Assembly: GCF_024971095.1 (NCBI RefSeq)
Contig: NZ_CP069717.1
Span: forward strand, 186,001-250,000
Direction: 5' to 3'
DNA: 64,000 nucleotides
Source: Microbacterium neungamense
GTDB lineage: Bacteria; Actinomycetota; Actinomycetes; Actinomycetales; Microbacteriaceae
The position numbers and the translations under genes were made by a program. The first letter of the stretch is position 1; each line of letters starts with the position of its first letter. The notes under the pieces are model-generated. The model was not told the origin of the DNA. It did no database searches and worked only from the letters and a program-made list of their open reading frames with translations. This document shows, in pieces, positions 7,429-15,438 of the stretch.

Positions 7429-8055
7429 TCAGCGACCCGGATCCGCCAGCGCTTCCGTGACCGCGCGGGCGGCGGCATCCATCGCGTCCTCGAGGGCGCT
7501 GACGACCGACGTCGGGAGCCTCCCGCCGCGGGCGACGTGCGTGCGCAGGTCCGCGCGCACGCGCGCCCGGAAGGCGTTGATCGATGCATCCGCCCGGTGC
7601 AGGTTCTCCCGGCTCTCGACGGCCTCGTCGCGCACGGATGCCGCGCGCGCCCGCGACGCCGACCGCTTCTCCTCGTGCGCCGCCGCGGCGAGATCGGCCC
7701 GCAGGCTTTTCATCGCCTCCTGCACGCTCTGGCGCACCTCGTTCGCGATCAGGCGGACCGAGTCGGCGAGGCCCTCCTCGATCCCGGCGAGATCGCCGCG
7801 GCGCGCCTCGAGCTCGGCGCGGCCGGCATCCGTGATCGCATAGATCGTGGTGCGGCCTTCGATGGTCTTCGTGACCAGGCCCTCCTCCTCCAGCTTCGCC
7901 AGCCGGGGGTAGATGGTGCCGGCGCTCGGCGTGTACGTGCCGCCGGTGCGGTCGGAGAGCGCCTGGATGATGCCGTACCCGTGCTGCGGCGACTCGGCGA
8001 GGAGCGACAGCAGGTACAGGCGCAGGTCGCCGTGCGAGAACACCGCGGGGCTCAT
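7429..8055 (-). CDS. PadR family transcriptional regulator
   Basis: A 208-residue regulator. Residues 1-85 form the PadR winged helix: HGDLRLYLLSLLAESPQHGYGI, then the recognition region SDRTGGTYTPSAGTIYPRLA and the wing EEEGLVTKTIEGRTTIYAIT. The C-terminal 120 residues are a long charged helical region, as in the larger PadR subclass, for dimerisation or ligand sensing. It overlaps the upstream DUF4097 gene by four bases (ATGA), so both come from one promoter at 8911-8970, where two copies of an inverted 12-mer form a likely operator for this protein. Autoregulation in response to envelope stress would fit known PadR/DUF4097 pairs, but the inducer is unknown. Confidence 0.9.
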   Translation of the reverse strand: MSPAVFSHGDLRLYLLSLLAESPQHGYGIIQALSDRTGGTYTPSAGTIYPRLAKLEEEGLVTKTIEGRTTIYAITDAGRAELEARRGDLAGIEEGLADSVRLIANEVRQSVQEAMKSLRADLAAAAHEEKRSASRARAASVRDEAVESRENLHRADASINAFRARVRADLRTHVARGGRLPTSVVSALEDAMDAAARAVTEALADPGR

Positions 8056-8891
8056 GATTCCCACTCCGCGTCGTCGGCGACCGAGGTCTGCGGCCGGCGC
8101 AGCACGGTGATGGCGCCGGAGACCGAGTTGGCCCGGACATCCACGAAGCTGCCGGCGAGCTCGCCGGTCTGCCCGCTGTACGAGCTGGGGCCTCCGCTGG
8201 AGCGCTCCACGCCGTCCACGAGCATCTTGCCGCTGAGCGAGCGCAGCACGTAGTTGGCGGCGAGGCTCTCGTCCAGCCGGATCGTGCTCGCGCCGGACAC
8301 GGCGTTGAGGTTGATGGTGTTCACGTCGCCCATGGCGTCCACGAGGATCGCCCCGGAGACCGTGTCGATGGTCGCCTTGCGCAGCGAGCCGGTCACCGCC
8401 ACGTCGCCGGAGACGCTGTTGGCGTTGATCGAGCCGACCAGCCCGCGGATCTGCACGTCCCCGGAGACGGAGTTGACGGTGAGGTCGCCGGCGAGGGTGT
8501 CGGCGATGATCTCGCCCGAGACGGTGTTCAGCCGGACGTCGTTGCGGATGCCGGAGACCAGCGCCCCGGCGCTGACGACGCCGAGGGTGAGGGCGATGCC
8601 GCGGGGCACTGCGACGCTCACCTCGGCACGCGGGCCGCCGGAGCCGAAGTTGCGGAACACCTCCAGGAAGTTGTCCCAGCCCAGCTGCGGGTGGTCGATC
8701 TCGACCTGGCTGCCGTCGGACTCGACGCGGAGGTCCTTGATGGTGACGCCGCGCACCTCGATGCGGATGCCGGGTTCGTCGTGCGCGACGATGTCGACCT
8801 GCCCGCCGACGAGCCCGACCTTCAGGCGCGACGCGGCGGCGATGTCGATGACGCGTTCCTCGCCCGGGGCGATGAGCCACTTCTCGGTCAT
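8052..8891 (-). CDS. DUF4097 family beta-strand repeat protein
   Basis: A 279-residue protein without signal peptide or membrane helix. It opens MTEKWLIAPGEERVIDIAAA and then consists of short repeated beta-strands: NTVSGEIIADTLAGDLTVN, SVSGDVQIRGLVGSINAN, SVSGDVAVTGSLRKATID and TVSGAILVDAMGDVNTIN, the 'VSG' ladder of DUF4097 proteins, which are expected to form a right-handed beta-helix like an adhesin stalk. Its job is unknown. It is the first gene of a two-gene operon with the PadR regulator, sharing an ATGA overlap, which implies it is either the effector or a co-sensor of that regulator. AGGAGAG lies ten bases before the ATG. Confidence 0.88.
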   Translation of the reverse strand: MTEKWLIAPGEERVIDIAAASRLKVGLVGGQVDIVAHDEPGIRIEVRGVTIKDLRVESDGSQVEIDHPQLGWDNFLEVFRNFGSGGPRAEVSVAVPRGIALTLGVVSAGALVSGIRNDVRLNTVSGEIIADTLAGDLTVNSVSGDVQIRGLVGSINANSVSGDVAVTGSLRKATIDTVSGAILVDAMGDVNTINLNAVSGASTIRLDESLAANYVLRSLSGKMLVDGVERSSGGPSSYSGQTGELAGSFVDVRANSVSGAITVLRRPQTSVADDAEWES

Positions 8892-8910
8892 GTCTGCTCT
8901 CTCCTGTTCC

Positions 8911-8970
8911 GCGATAACGAGATATATCGCGTTGCACCGAGCGTAACACGATATATCTCGACCTTGTCAA
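8911..8970 (-). promoter_or_regulatory. promoter and twin PadR-type operator
   Basis: cgagatatatcg (8918-8929) and its exact reverse complement cgatatatctcg (8949-8960) lie 31 bp apart centre to centre, three helical turns. GCGATA-N8-TATCGC (8911-8930) overlaps the first. Read on the minus strand, TTGACA (8970-8965) could be the -35 box with TACGCT about 19 bases on as -10, so one site would sit inside the promoter and the other just downstream of the start. The AT-rich words stand out in this GC-rich DNA. Confidence 0.65.
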
Positions 8971-8988
8971 CCCTCGAGTTCCGTCACT

Positions 8989-9041
8989 TTGTGTCACGTC
9001 GTGCGGGTGAGCCACCATCGAACCCGCACGACGTGACACAA
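8989..9041. terminator. 20-bp perfect inverted repeat, likely terminator
   Basis: Arms at 8989-9008 and 9022-9041 pair over 20 bases around a 13-base loop, with the core gtcacgtcgtgcggg. It lies past the end of glgP and before the PadR operon promoter. Part of the right arm is repeated at 9056-9083 (cgacgcgacacaatgtg), giving two imperfect copies of a ~29-bp direct repeat. Confidence 0.6.
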
Positions 9042-9106
9042 TGTGGCGGGAAGGGCACGACGCGACACAATGTGCCGGGAAGGGTGGGTGCCGTCAGGGA
9101 GGGGTC

Positions 9107-11587
9107 TCAGCCGAGCGGCGGGGTGTGCCAGATGCGGTCGATGTAGTCGCGGATCGAACGGTCGGACGAGAAGAAGCCACACCGGGCGACGTTCAGGATC
9201 GCCGAGCGGGTCCAGGCATCCGGGTCGGCGTATGCGGCATCCACCCGCTCCTGCGCGGCGATGTAGGAGCCGTAGTCCGCGAGCACCATGAACCGGTCCT
9301 CGTCGAGCAGGTTCGCGACCACCGGCGCGAACACCGCCGCGTCGCCGCCCGAGAACGCACCCGAGGCGATCAGGTCGATCGCGCGGCGCAGACCCTCGTC
9401 GCTCTCGTAGAAGTCGCGCGGGCGGTAGCCGCGGCGGGCCAGCTCGGCGACCTGCGGCTCCCGCATCCCGAACAGGAAGAAGTTCTCGTCGCCGACGAGC
9501 TCGCGGATCTCCACGTTCGCGCCGTCGTCCGTCCCGATCGTGAGGGCGCCGTTGAGCGCGAACTTCATGTTCCCGGTGCCGGAGGCCTCCTTGCCGGCGA
9601 GGGAGATCTGCTCGGACAGGTCGGCCGCCGGGATCACGCGCTCAGCGAGGGTGACGTTGTAGTTCGGCGGGAACAGCATCCGCAATCGCCCCTCGAGGCG
9701 CTCGTCGGCGTTCACCACCGCGCCCACCGCGTTGATGAGGTGGATGATGCGCTTCGCCATCGCGTACCCCGGCGCGGCTTTCGCGCCGAAGATCACGGTC
9801 CGCGGCGTGAGGGCGGATGCTGGGACGCGGCCCGACACGACACCCTCGTACGCGCTGACCACGTGCAGCACCTTCAGCAGCTGCCGCTTGTACTCGTGCA
9901 GGCGCTTCACCATCACGTCGAGCAGATGCCCGTCGCCCACCTCGAACCCGTCCCTGGCCTGCAGCACGTCGCGCAGACGGCGCTTGTTGTCGTGCTTGAC
10001 ACGGGCGAACGCGGCGCGGAAGTCCGCGTCGTCGGCGAAGGGCTCCAGCTCGCGCAGCCGTTCCAGATCCGTGATCCAGCCGTCGCCGATCGCCGCCGTG
10101 ATGAGCTCGGACAGCCCCGGATTCGCCAGGCGCAGGAAGCGGCGCGGGGTGACCCCGTTGGTGACGTTCGTGAACTTCTCGGGCGCGAACGCGGCGAAAT
10201 CCGGCAGCACGGTGTCGCGCAGCAGCTGCGAGTGCAGCTCGGCCACGCCGTTCACGCGCGCGCCGGCGACGGTGGCCAGGTGCGCCATCCGCACCGCGCG
10301 CACCGGCGACTCGGCGATGATCGACATGTCCCGGATGCGGCGCTCGTCCTCGCCGAAGCGCTCGCGCACCCGGTCGAGGAACTCCTCGTTGATCCGGTAG
10401 ATGATCTCGAGGTGCCGGGGCAGCAGGCGCCCGAGCAGCTCGACCGGCCAGACCTCGAGGGCCTCCGGCAGCAGGGTGTGGCAGGTGTACGCGAAGCAGC
10501 CCTGGGTGACCCGCCACGCGGCATCCCACGCCATGCCCTTCTCGTCGACCAGCACGCGCATCAGCTCGGGCACGGCGATGACCGGATGCGTGTCGTTGAG
10601 CTGGAAGATCACCCGCTCGGGGAGGGCCTCCAGGTCGTAGCCCTCGGCGAGCATGTGGTCGAGGAAGTCGTGCAGGGATGCCGCGACGAAGAAGTACTGC
10701 TGCTGCAGCCGCAGCTCCTTGCCCTGCGGGGTGGAGTCCTCCGGGTAGAGCACCTTGGAGATGTTCTCGGCGAAGGTGCGGGCCCGGACCGCCTCCTCGT
10801 AGTCGCCGGAGTTGAAGATGCGCAGGTCGAAGGCATCCGTCGCCTCCGCGCTCCACAGCCGCAGCGTGTTCACCCGGCCGTTCTGGAAGCCGGGGACCAT
10901 GTAGTTGTACGGCACGGCGCGCACGCTCCACGCCGGGATCCACCGGCTGCGGGTGACGCCCGCGTCGTCGTAGGTCTCGGTGCGCCCGCCGAAGGAGACG
11001 AGCTGCGCGTGCTCGGGCCGCGGGAACTCCCACGGCGATCCGAGATCGAGCCAGGTGTCGGGCTGCTCGACCTGCTGTCCGTCCACGAAGGTCTGCCGGA
11101 AGATGCCGTACTCGTAGCGGATGCCATAGCCGATGCTCGGCACGCCGAGCGTGGCCAGGGAGTCGACGAAGCATGCCGCCAGGCGACCGAGGCCGCCGTT
11201 GCCGAGGCCGGGCTCGATCTCGAGCTCGCGGAGCTCGTCGAGGTCGAGGCCGCAGGCCGACATCGCCTCGGCGGCGACCCCGGCGAGCCCGCTGGCGAGC
11301 AGGTTGTTGTCGAGCTGACGGCCGAGCAGGTACTCGGCGGACAGGTAGCAGACGCCCTTCGCCTGGGTCTGCATCTGGTGCCGCTGGTCCTCCAGCCAGC
11401 GCGACATCAGGTAGTCGCGCACGGTGTACGCCAGAGCGAGGTAGCGGTCGTTCGGCGTCGAGGCGGAAAGGGCAACACCGCGATCGAAGTTCAGGTTGCG
11501 CAGGAACTCGGCGACGAAGCCGTCGACGGTCGCGGGCGGAGCGATCACCGGTGCGAGGGCGAGCGGGTGGGTGACGTCTTCGGGCAC
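9107..11587 (-). CDS. glgP: glycogen/starch/alpha-glucan phosphorylase
   Basis: An 826-residue cytoplasmic enzyme of glycogen breakdown that releases glucose 1-phosphate from alpha-1,4-glucans with phosphate. It has the family N-terminus (FLRNLNFDRGVALSASTPND), CYLSAEYLLGRQLDNNLL, the glucan site segment and, near the C-terminus, the pyridoxal-phosphate site EASGTGNMKFALNGALTIGT with the Schiff-base lysine. Length is normal for GlgP. The GTG at 11587 was chosen because a TACGGT -10 box lies six bases upstream and because the in-frame extension to 11665 runs across the promoter of the divergent MerR gene. It stands alone; no other glycogen gene is in the window. Confidence 0.95.
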   Translation of the reverse strand: MPEDVTHPLALAPVIAPPATVDGFVAEFLRNLNFDRGVALSASTPNDRYLALAYTVRDYLMSRWLEDQRHQMQTQAKGVCYLSAEYLLGRQLDNNLLASGLAGVAAEAMSACGLDLDELRELEIEPGLGNGGLGRLAACFVDSLATLGVPSIGYGIRYEYGIFRQTFVDGQQVEQPDTWLDLGSPWEFPRPEHAQLVSFGGRTETYDDAGVTRSRWIPAWSVRAVPYNYMVPGFQNGRVNTLRLWSAEATDAFDLRIFNSGDYEEAVRARTFAENISKVLYPEDSTPQGKELRLQQQYFFVAASLHDFLDHMLAEGYDLEALPERVIFQLNDTHPVIAVPELMRVLVDEKGMAWDAAWRVTQGCFAYTCHTLLPEALEVWPVELLGRLLPRHLEIIYRINEEFLDRVRERFGEDERRIRDMSIIAESPVRAVRMAHLATVAGARVNGVAELHSQLLRDTVLPDFAAFAPEKFTNVTNGVTPRRFLRLANPGLSELITAAIGDGWITDLERLRELEPFADDADFRAAFARVKHDNKRRLRDVLQARDGFEVGDGHLLDVMVKRLHEYKRQLLKVLHVVSAYEGVVSGRVPASALTPRTVIFGAKAAPGYAMAKRIIHLINAVGAVVNADERLEGRLRMLFPPNYNVTLAERVIPAADLSEQISLAGKEASGTGNMKFALNGALTIGTDDGANVEIRELVGDENFFLFGMREPQVAELARRGYRPRDFYESDEGLRRAIDLIASGAFSGGDAAVFAPVVANLLDEDRFMVLADYGSYIAAQERVDAAYADPDAWTRSAILNVARCGFFSSDRSIRDYIDRIWHTPPLG

Positions 11588-11593
11588 GGTTCG

Positions 11594-11599
11594 ACCGTA
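11594..11599 (-). promoter_or_regulatory. -10 box of glgP, leaderless GTG
   Basis: TACGGT on the minus strand, exactly six bases before the GTG at 11587. Confidence 0.45.
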
Positions 11600-11643
11600 G
11601 CGACCGGAGGCCGGATTCGCACGGAGATTTCCCGGGGGGAGGA

Positions 11644-11675
11644 GTTGACCTTGACGTTGCGTCAACTTCTACGGT
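11644..11675 (+). promoter_or_regulatory. MerR-type promoter with 19-bp spacer
   Basis: TTGACC (11645-11650) and TACGGT (11670-11675) are 19 bp apart, the stretched spacing that MerR-family activators correct by twisting DNA. The spacer holds the perfect dyad TTGACG-TTG-CGTCAA (11651-11665), and an outer dyad GTTGAC / GTCAAC spans 11644-11666. It drives the adjacent regulator gene, so autoactivation is likely. Confidence 0.7.
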
Positions 11676-11722
11676 GGACTCAGCGACGGAACGAGCATCA
11701 ACGGAACGAGAGGAGGGATGCC

Positions 11723-12493
11723 ATGGACTGGTCGATTCAGGAGGTGGCCCGGATCGCGGGCACCACGAGCAGGACGCTGCGTCACTACGACGACATCGGG
11801 CTGCTCAAGCCCTCGCGGATCGCCTACAACGGCTACCGGCACTACGACGAGGCCGCGCTCGTGCGCCTGCAGCGCATCCTGCTGCTGCGCGAGCTCGGAC
11901 TCGGGCTGCCGCAGATCGCCGAGGTGATCGACCGCGAGCGCAGCGAGGCATCCGCTCTCGAGGCGCACCTGTCCTGGCTGCGCCAGGAGCAGGACCGGCT
12001 GAACCGGCAGATCGCCTCCGTCGAGAACACCATCACCGCATTGAAAGGAGGGGGACCCCTCATGGCAGAGAACATGTTCGACGGCTTCGACCACACCCAG
12101 TACAAGGACGAGGTGGAGGAGCGCTGGGGAAAGAAGGCCTACGCCGACGGCGACCGCTGGTGGCGCGGGATGACCGAGGAGGAGCGCGCCGCCTGGCAGC
12201 AGCGCGCCTCCGACCTCGGCCGCGACTGGATCGCCGCCGCCGAGCGCGGCGTCGACCCGGCATCCGACGAGGCGCAGGCGCTCGCCCGCCGTCACGTCGA
12301 GTGGCTCACCGGCATCGGCGGCACGCCCGCCGCGGCGCCGGGCGGCGACGTCAAGGGCTACGTGATCGGCCTCGGCGAGATGTACGTCGCCGACCCGCGC
12401 TTCGGGGCGAACTACGCCACGAGCGAGGGCGGCACGGCCGGCGCCGAGTTCGTCCGCGACGCGCTCCGCATCTATGCGGAGGCCAACCTGTAG
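11723..12493 (+). CDS. MerR family regulator with TipAS-like antibiotic-recognition domain
   Basis: A 256-residue regulator of the TipAL type. Residues 1-70 are the MerR winged helix (SIQEVARIAGTTSRTLRHYD, then YNGYRHYDEAALVRLQRILL). A coiled-coil dimerisation helix follows to about residue 112. The rest is the TipAS fold: HTQYKDEVEERWGKKAYADG, WWRGMTEEERAAWQQ, HVEWLTGIGG and the end NYATSEGGTAGAEFVRDAL. TipAS domains bind thiopeptide and other peptide antibiotics and trigger multidrug-resistance genes; the ligand here is unknown. An internal ATG at about 12061 could produce the TipAS domain alone, as in Streptomyces tipA: it follows GGAGGGGG closely. AGGAGGGA precedes the main ATG. Confidence 0.92.
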   Translation: MDWSIQEVARIAGTTSRTLRHYDDIGLLKPSRIAYNGYRHYDEAALVRLQRILLLRELGLGLPQIAEVIDRERSEASALEAHLSWLRQEQDRLNRQIASVENTITALKGGGPLMAENMFDGFDHTQYKDEVEERWGKKAYADGDRWWRGMTEEERAAWQQRASDLGRDWIAAAERGVDPASDEAQALARRHVEWLTGIGGTPAAAPGGDVKGYVIGLGEMYVADPRFGANYATSEGGTAGAEFVRDALRIYAEANL

Positions 12494-12509
12494 GCCGCTG
12501 ACGCACACA

Positions 12510-12569
12510 CGGAGGGGAGGAGTTCTCACGCTCGGGAGGTGATTTCCGGGCTGAGGCTCCTCCCCTCCG
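12510..12569 (+). terminator. long inverted repeat after the MerR gene
   Basis: cggaggggaggag (12510-12522) pairs with ctcctcccctccg (12557-12569) across a 34-base loop that itself contains ctcgggaggt / cctcccgag-type complementarity with downstream DNA. Confidence 0.55.
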
Positions 12570-12656
12570 CGCGTTCTCCTCCCGAGGCGGCGGGCGGCTG
12601 ACGCCGGTCGCTTCCGTTCCGGACGGCCGGGGCGCGCGTTCGGGCCGGGCGGGGGT

Positions 12657-12662
12657 TAGTCT
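12657..12662 (+). promoter_or_regulatory. -10 box upstream of the flavin oxidase gene
   Basis: TAGTCT lies nine bases before the ATG at 12672; the transcript would have almost no leader. Confidence 0.35.
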
Positions 12663-12671
12663 GGCAGCACG

Positions 12672-14066
12672 ATGAGCATCACGCGCCGCACTCTGCTCGT
12701 CGGCGCCGGCGTCGGTGCCGTCTCGGTGCTGCTCGCGTCGTGCACCGGGGAGCCGGCGCCGTCGGCGAGCCCCCGGCCGACCGCGACCCGGACGTCCTCG
12801 CCGGGCCCGACGCCCCCGCCGGCACCCGGCGCCGTCCCCCGGCCGGCCGGTCTCGCGCGCAGCCGCTGGTCGGCCGACCCGTACGCGCGCGGGTCGATGA
12901 GCTACATCCCGGCCGGCGGCGACCCTCAGCACCGCGAAGCGCTCGCCGCGCCCGTCGGCGACCGCCTGTTCTTCGCCGGGGAGGCGACGGATGCCGGACG
13001 CCCGGCCACCGTGCTCGGGGCCGTGGACTCCGGACGCCGGGCCGCCGAGGCGGCTATCGAGGTCGCCGGCGACGAGGAGCGGATCGCGGTCGTGGGTGCG
13101 GGGGTCGCCGGAGCGGTCGCCGGGCGCGTGCTCGCCGACGCCGGGCACCGGGTGACCGTGCTCGAGGCGCGGGACCGGATCGGCGGCCGCATCCATTCGG
13201 TGATCGACGACGACTGGCCGCTGCCGGTGCAGCTGGGCGCCTGGCTCACGGTGCAGGGTCAGGCGGACGCGCTGCGCGACCGGCTGCTCGACCTCGGGAT
13301 CGGCGAGATCGCGTTCGACTCGGCGACCGGCTGGTCGGCGGAGGGTCCCGTCCCGCCGGTGGACGGCGCGGTGCTCGAGGGCGCGATCGCGCAGGCGCAG
13401 CAGCAGCCCGCGGATTCCCCGCTCACCGACGCGCTGATCGCCGTGGGCGCCGACCTGCAGGATCCGGCGCTCGTCGCGGCGCTCGCCTGGCTCGAGGCGA
13501 CGACCGGTGCGGATGCCTCGCGGGCGTCCACCCGGCATCCGCCCGCCTTCCTGGCCCCCGCGCTCACCGGCGCGGACGGCGACGTCGGCGCCCTGGTCGC
13601 CGAGGCGGCGAAGGATCTGGACGTCGCGCTGGGCGCACCGGTGGTGCGGATCGTCCACGACGAGGAGGGCGTCAGCCTGCGGCTGGGCACGGGGGAGTCG
13701 CAGTCGTTCGACCGCGTGATCGTCACCGTGCCGCTCGGGGTGCTGAAGACGGACGGCATCGAGTTCGATCCGGAGCTGCCGTTCGAGCACCGCAGCGCGA
13801 TCTCGCTGCTCGCCTCCGGCGCGGTGGAGACGGTGTGGCTGCGCTTCGACGAGCCGTTCTGGGACGCCGGTGCCGCCATCTGGCACATCGTCGGCGGGGA
13901 CGGGCCGATCCGCACGTGGCTCAACCTGGAGATCGCGATCGGCGAGCCGATCCTCGTCGGCCTCGTGGGCGGGCCGGATGCCGTCGGCTTCGCCGCCCTG
14001 GGTGACCGGGAGGCCGAGGATGCGGCGCGCGCCTCGCTCGCCTTCGTCGCCCCGGACCCCGCCTGA
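12672..14066 (+). CDS. flavin amine-oxidase-like lipoprotein, circularly permuted
   Basis: A 464-residue FAD-dependent oxidoreductase related to monoamine oxidases. The N-terminus combines a twin-arginine signal (ITRRTLLVGAGVG) with a lipobox (LLASC, Cys24), so it is probably exported folded and anchored to the outer face of the membrane. A Pro/Ser/Thr linker follows. Residues 64-131 then carry what is normally the C-terminal FAD segment (SRWSADPYARGSMSYIPAG, LFFAGEATD, ATVLGAVDSGRRAAE), and only after it comes the usual N-terminal dinucleotide fold (IAVVGAGVAGAVAGRVLA, VTVLEARDRIGGR). The protein ends where the C-terminal segment would normally start. Substrate unknown. Confidence 0.85.
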   Translation: MSITRRTLLVGAGVGAVSVLLASCTGEPAPSASPRPTATRTSSPGPTPPPAPGAVPRPAGLARSRWSADPYARGSMSYIPAGGDPQHREALAAPVGDRLFFAGEATDAGRPATVLGAVDSGRRAAEAAIEVAGDEERIAVVGAGVAGAVAGRVLADAGHRVTVLEARDRIGGRIHSVIDDDWPLPVQLGAWLTVQGQADALRDRLLDLGIGEIAFDSATGWSAEGPVPPVDGAVLEGAIAQAQQQPADSPLTDALIAVGADLQDPALVAALAWLEATTGADASRASTRHPPAFLAPALTGADGDVGALVAEAAKDLDVALGAPVVRIVHDEEGVSLRLGTGESQSFDRVIVTVPLGVLKTDGIEFDPELPFEHRSAISLLASGAVETVWLRFDEPFWDAGAAIWHIVGGDGPIRTWLNLEIAIGEPILVGLVGGPDAVGFAALGDREAEDAARASLAFVAPDPA

Positions 14067-14092
14067 CGAGCCGAAACGCCGGGTCCGGGGGA

Positions 14093-14268
14093 GTGCGTTT
14101 CGTCTCGGTCGGCTGCGCCGTCCTCGCTCAACGACCGAAGGGGCGGTCGCACAGTGCGTTTCGTCTCGGTCGGCTCCGCCGTCCTCGCTCAACGACCGAA
14201 GGGGCGGTCGCACAGTGCGTTTCGTCTCGGTCGGCTGCGCCGTCCTCGCTCAACGACAGGGGCGGTCG
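14093..14268. repeat. 61-bp tandem repeat, three copies
   Basis: Units begin at 14093, 14154 and 14215 with gtgcgtttcgtctcggtcgg and contain cgctcaacgacc. The first two differ by one base; the third is slightly shortened. The block lies between two converging genes, at the same kind of position as the related repeats at 7251 and 44737. Confidence 0.85.
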
Positions 14269-14269
14269 C

Positions 14270-14956
14270 TCAGCCTCCGTTCTCGGCGGGCACCGTCGGG
14301 TAGACCCGGCTGAGCACCACGAGGCCGGTCGCGACGAGCGCGAAGATCGCGAGCGCGACGGCGCAGGTCGCGGCGAGCTCCGCGATGCCGGAGACCTGCC
14401 GCGGGTCGAGGAAGTAGTACGGGTACCAGCCGATCAGCGTGCCCCGCCAGATCGTGAACAGCCCCCATCCGATCGGGTACAGCAGCACGAACGGCACGAT
14501 CCGCCATGACGCCGCCCGCCGCCCCGGGCCGAGGATCCACGCCACGACCGTCCACGCCGGCAGCACGAAGTGCAGCACCACGTCCGACCAGGGCACCGTG
14601 ATCGGGATGCCGCGCATGCCCGCCTGCCACACGATCAGAGCGAACGCGAGCCCGGCGGTGATCGTCCAGCTGAGCACGATCGCCCGGGCCGTGGTGAGCC
14701 ACGGCGGATCCTCGGGGGTGTGCAGGGCGATGATCCCGGCGATGACGGCGAGCGCGGCGAAGGCGACGTTCGACTGGATGGTCAGGTAGGCGAAGAAGTT
14801 CTGGCTCGCCAGCGACTGCGATCCGAGGCCCCAGAGGAGCCGGTGGACGAGGGCCGCGACGCACACGGCCGCCGTGAGCAGACGCGCCCAGCCGAAGGCC
14901 CTTCTCGTGATCACGCGCGGGTCGTCCTCCTGCTCGGCTCGGCGGGTCGCCCCCAC
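14270..14956 (-). CDS. Pr6Pr family membrane protein
   Basis: A 228-residue integral membrane protein with six predicted helices. Characteristic Pr6Pr segments are the first helix AFGWARLLTAAVCVAALVHR, the FFAYLTIQSNV motif, VVLHFVLPAWTVVAWIL, and YPIGWGLFTIWRG followed by WYPYYFLDP. Members are common in actinomycetes and remotely resemble androgen-induced (AIG1/FAR-17a) proteins, but no activity is known. The ATG at 14956 is the first start; a GTG at 14914 just before the first helix is a credible alternative. It stands alone, ending at the repeat block on its left. Confidence 0.8.
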   Translation of the reverse strand: MGATRRAEQEDDPRVITRRAFGWARLLTAAVCVAALVHRLLWGLGSQSLASQNFFAYLTIQSNVAFAALAVIAGIIALHTPEDPPWLTTARAIVLSWTITAGLAFALIVWQAGMRGIPITVPWSDVVLHFVLPAWTVVAWILGPGRRAASWRIVPFVLLYPIGWGLFTIWRGTLIGWYPYYFLDPRQVSGIAELAATCAVALAIFALVATGLVVLSRVYPTVPAENGG

Positions 14957-15045
14957 CGCCGAGTCTACGGAACGCCTCGCCGAGGTCGTCCCGGAAGACG
15001 GGCCCCGTCCCCGGACGACGGATCGGGGACCCGGCCCCCGGCGGC

Positions 15046-15051
15046 TAGAGT
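15046..15051 (+). promoter_or_regulatory. -10 box of crcB pair, leaderless GTG
   Basis: TAGAGT ends six bases before the GTG at 15058, leaving no room for a leader and hence none for a fluoride riboswitch. Confidence 0.45.
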
Positions 15052-15057
15052 GGCCGC

Positions 15058-15438
15058 GTGACCCCGCTCCGCGTCCTGCTCGTCGCCGTCGGCGGGACGC
15101 TGGGGACGGCCGCGCGGATGCTGCTCGGCCTCGCCCTGCCCGCCGGTGCGCTCCCGTGGGATGTGCTCGTCGCGAACGTCCTCGGCGCGCTGCTGCTCGG
15201 CGTCGTCACCGCGCGGGTGCCGGCGGAAGAGATGCGGCTCCTGTTCGGCACCGGCGTGCTCGGCGGCTTCACGACGTACAGCGCGCTCGCCGTCGGCACG
15301 GTCGAACTGTGGACCTCGGCGCCCCTGCTCGCCGTCTCGTACGCGGTTGGCAGCGTCGCGCTCGGCCTGGCGGCCGCGGCGGCCGGGCTGCGGCTCGGCG
15401 GCGGGGCCGGGCAGGGCCGGGCAGGAGATGCGCCGTGA
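15058..15438 (+). CDS. crcB: fluoride exporter CrcB/Fluc, first subunit
   Basis: A 126-residue four-helix protein of the Fluc family, which forms dual-topology dimers that let fluoride leave the cell. Signature segments are GGTLGTAARMLLG, VANVLGALLLGVV and FGTGVLGGFTTYSALAV, with the conserved Asn and the TTYS track. The C-terminal tail (GGGAGQGRAGDAP) is extra low-complexity sequence. The gene overlaps the second crcB by four bases (GTGA), so the two are made together and probably form a heterodimer of opposite orientation, as in other two-gene crcB loci. Confidence 0.92.
   Translation: MTPLRVLLVAVGGTLGTAARMLLGLALPAGALPWDVLVANVLGALLLGVVTARVPAEEMRLLFGTGVLGGFTTYSALAVGTVELWTSAPLLAVSYAVGSVALGLAAAAAGLRLGGGAGQGRAGDAP

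Noticed and set aside
15000..15058. Fluoride riboswitch upstream of crcB
   Set aside because: The space before the leaderless GTG is too short and no conserved riboswitch segments are present.
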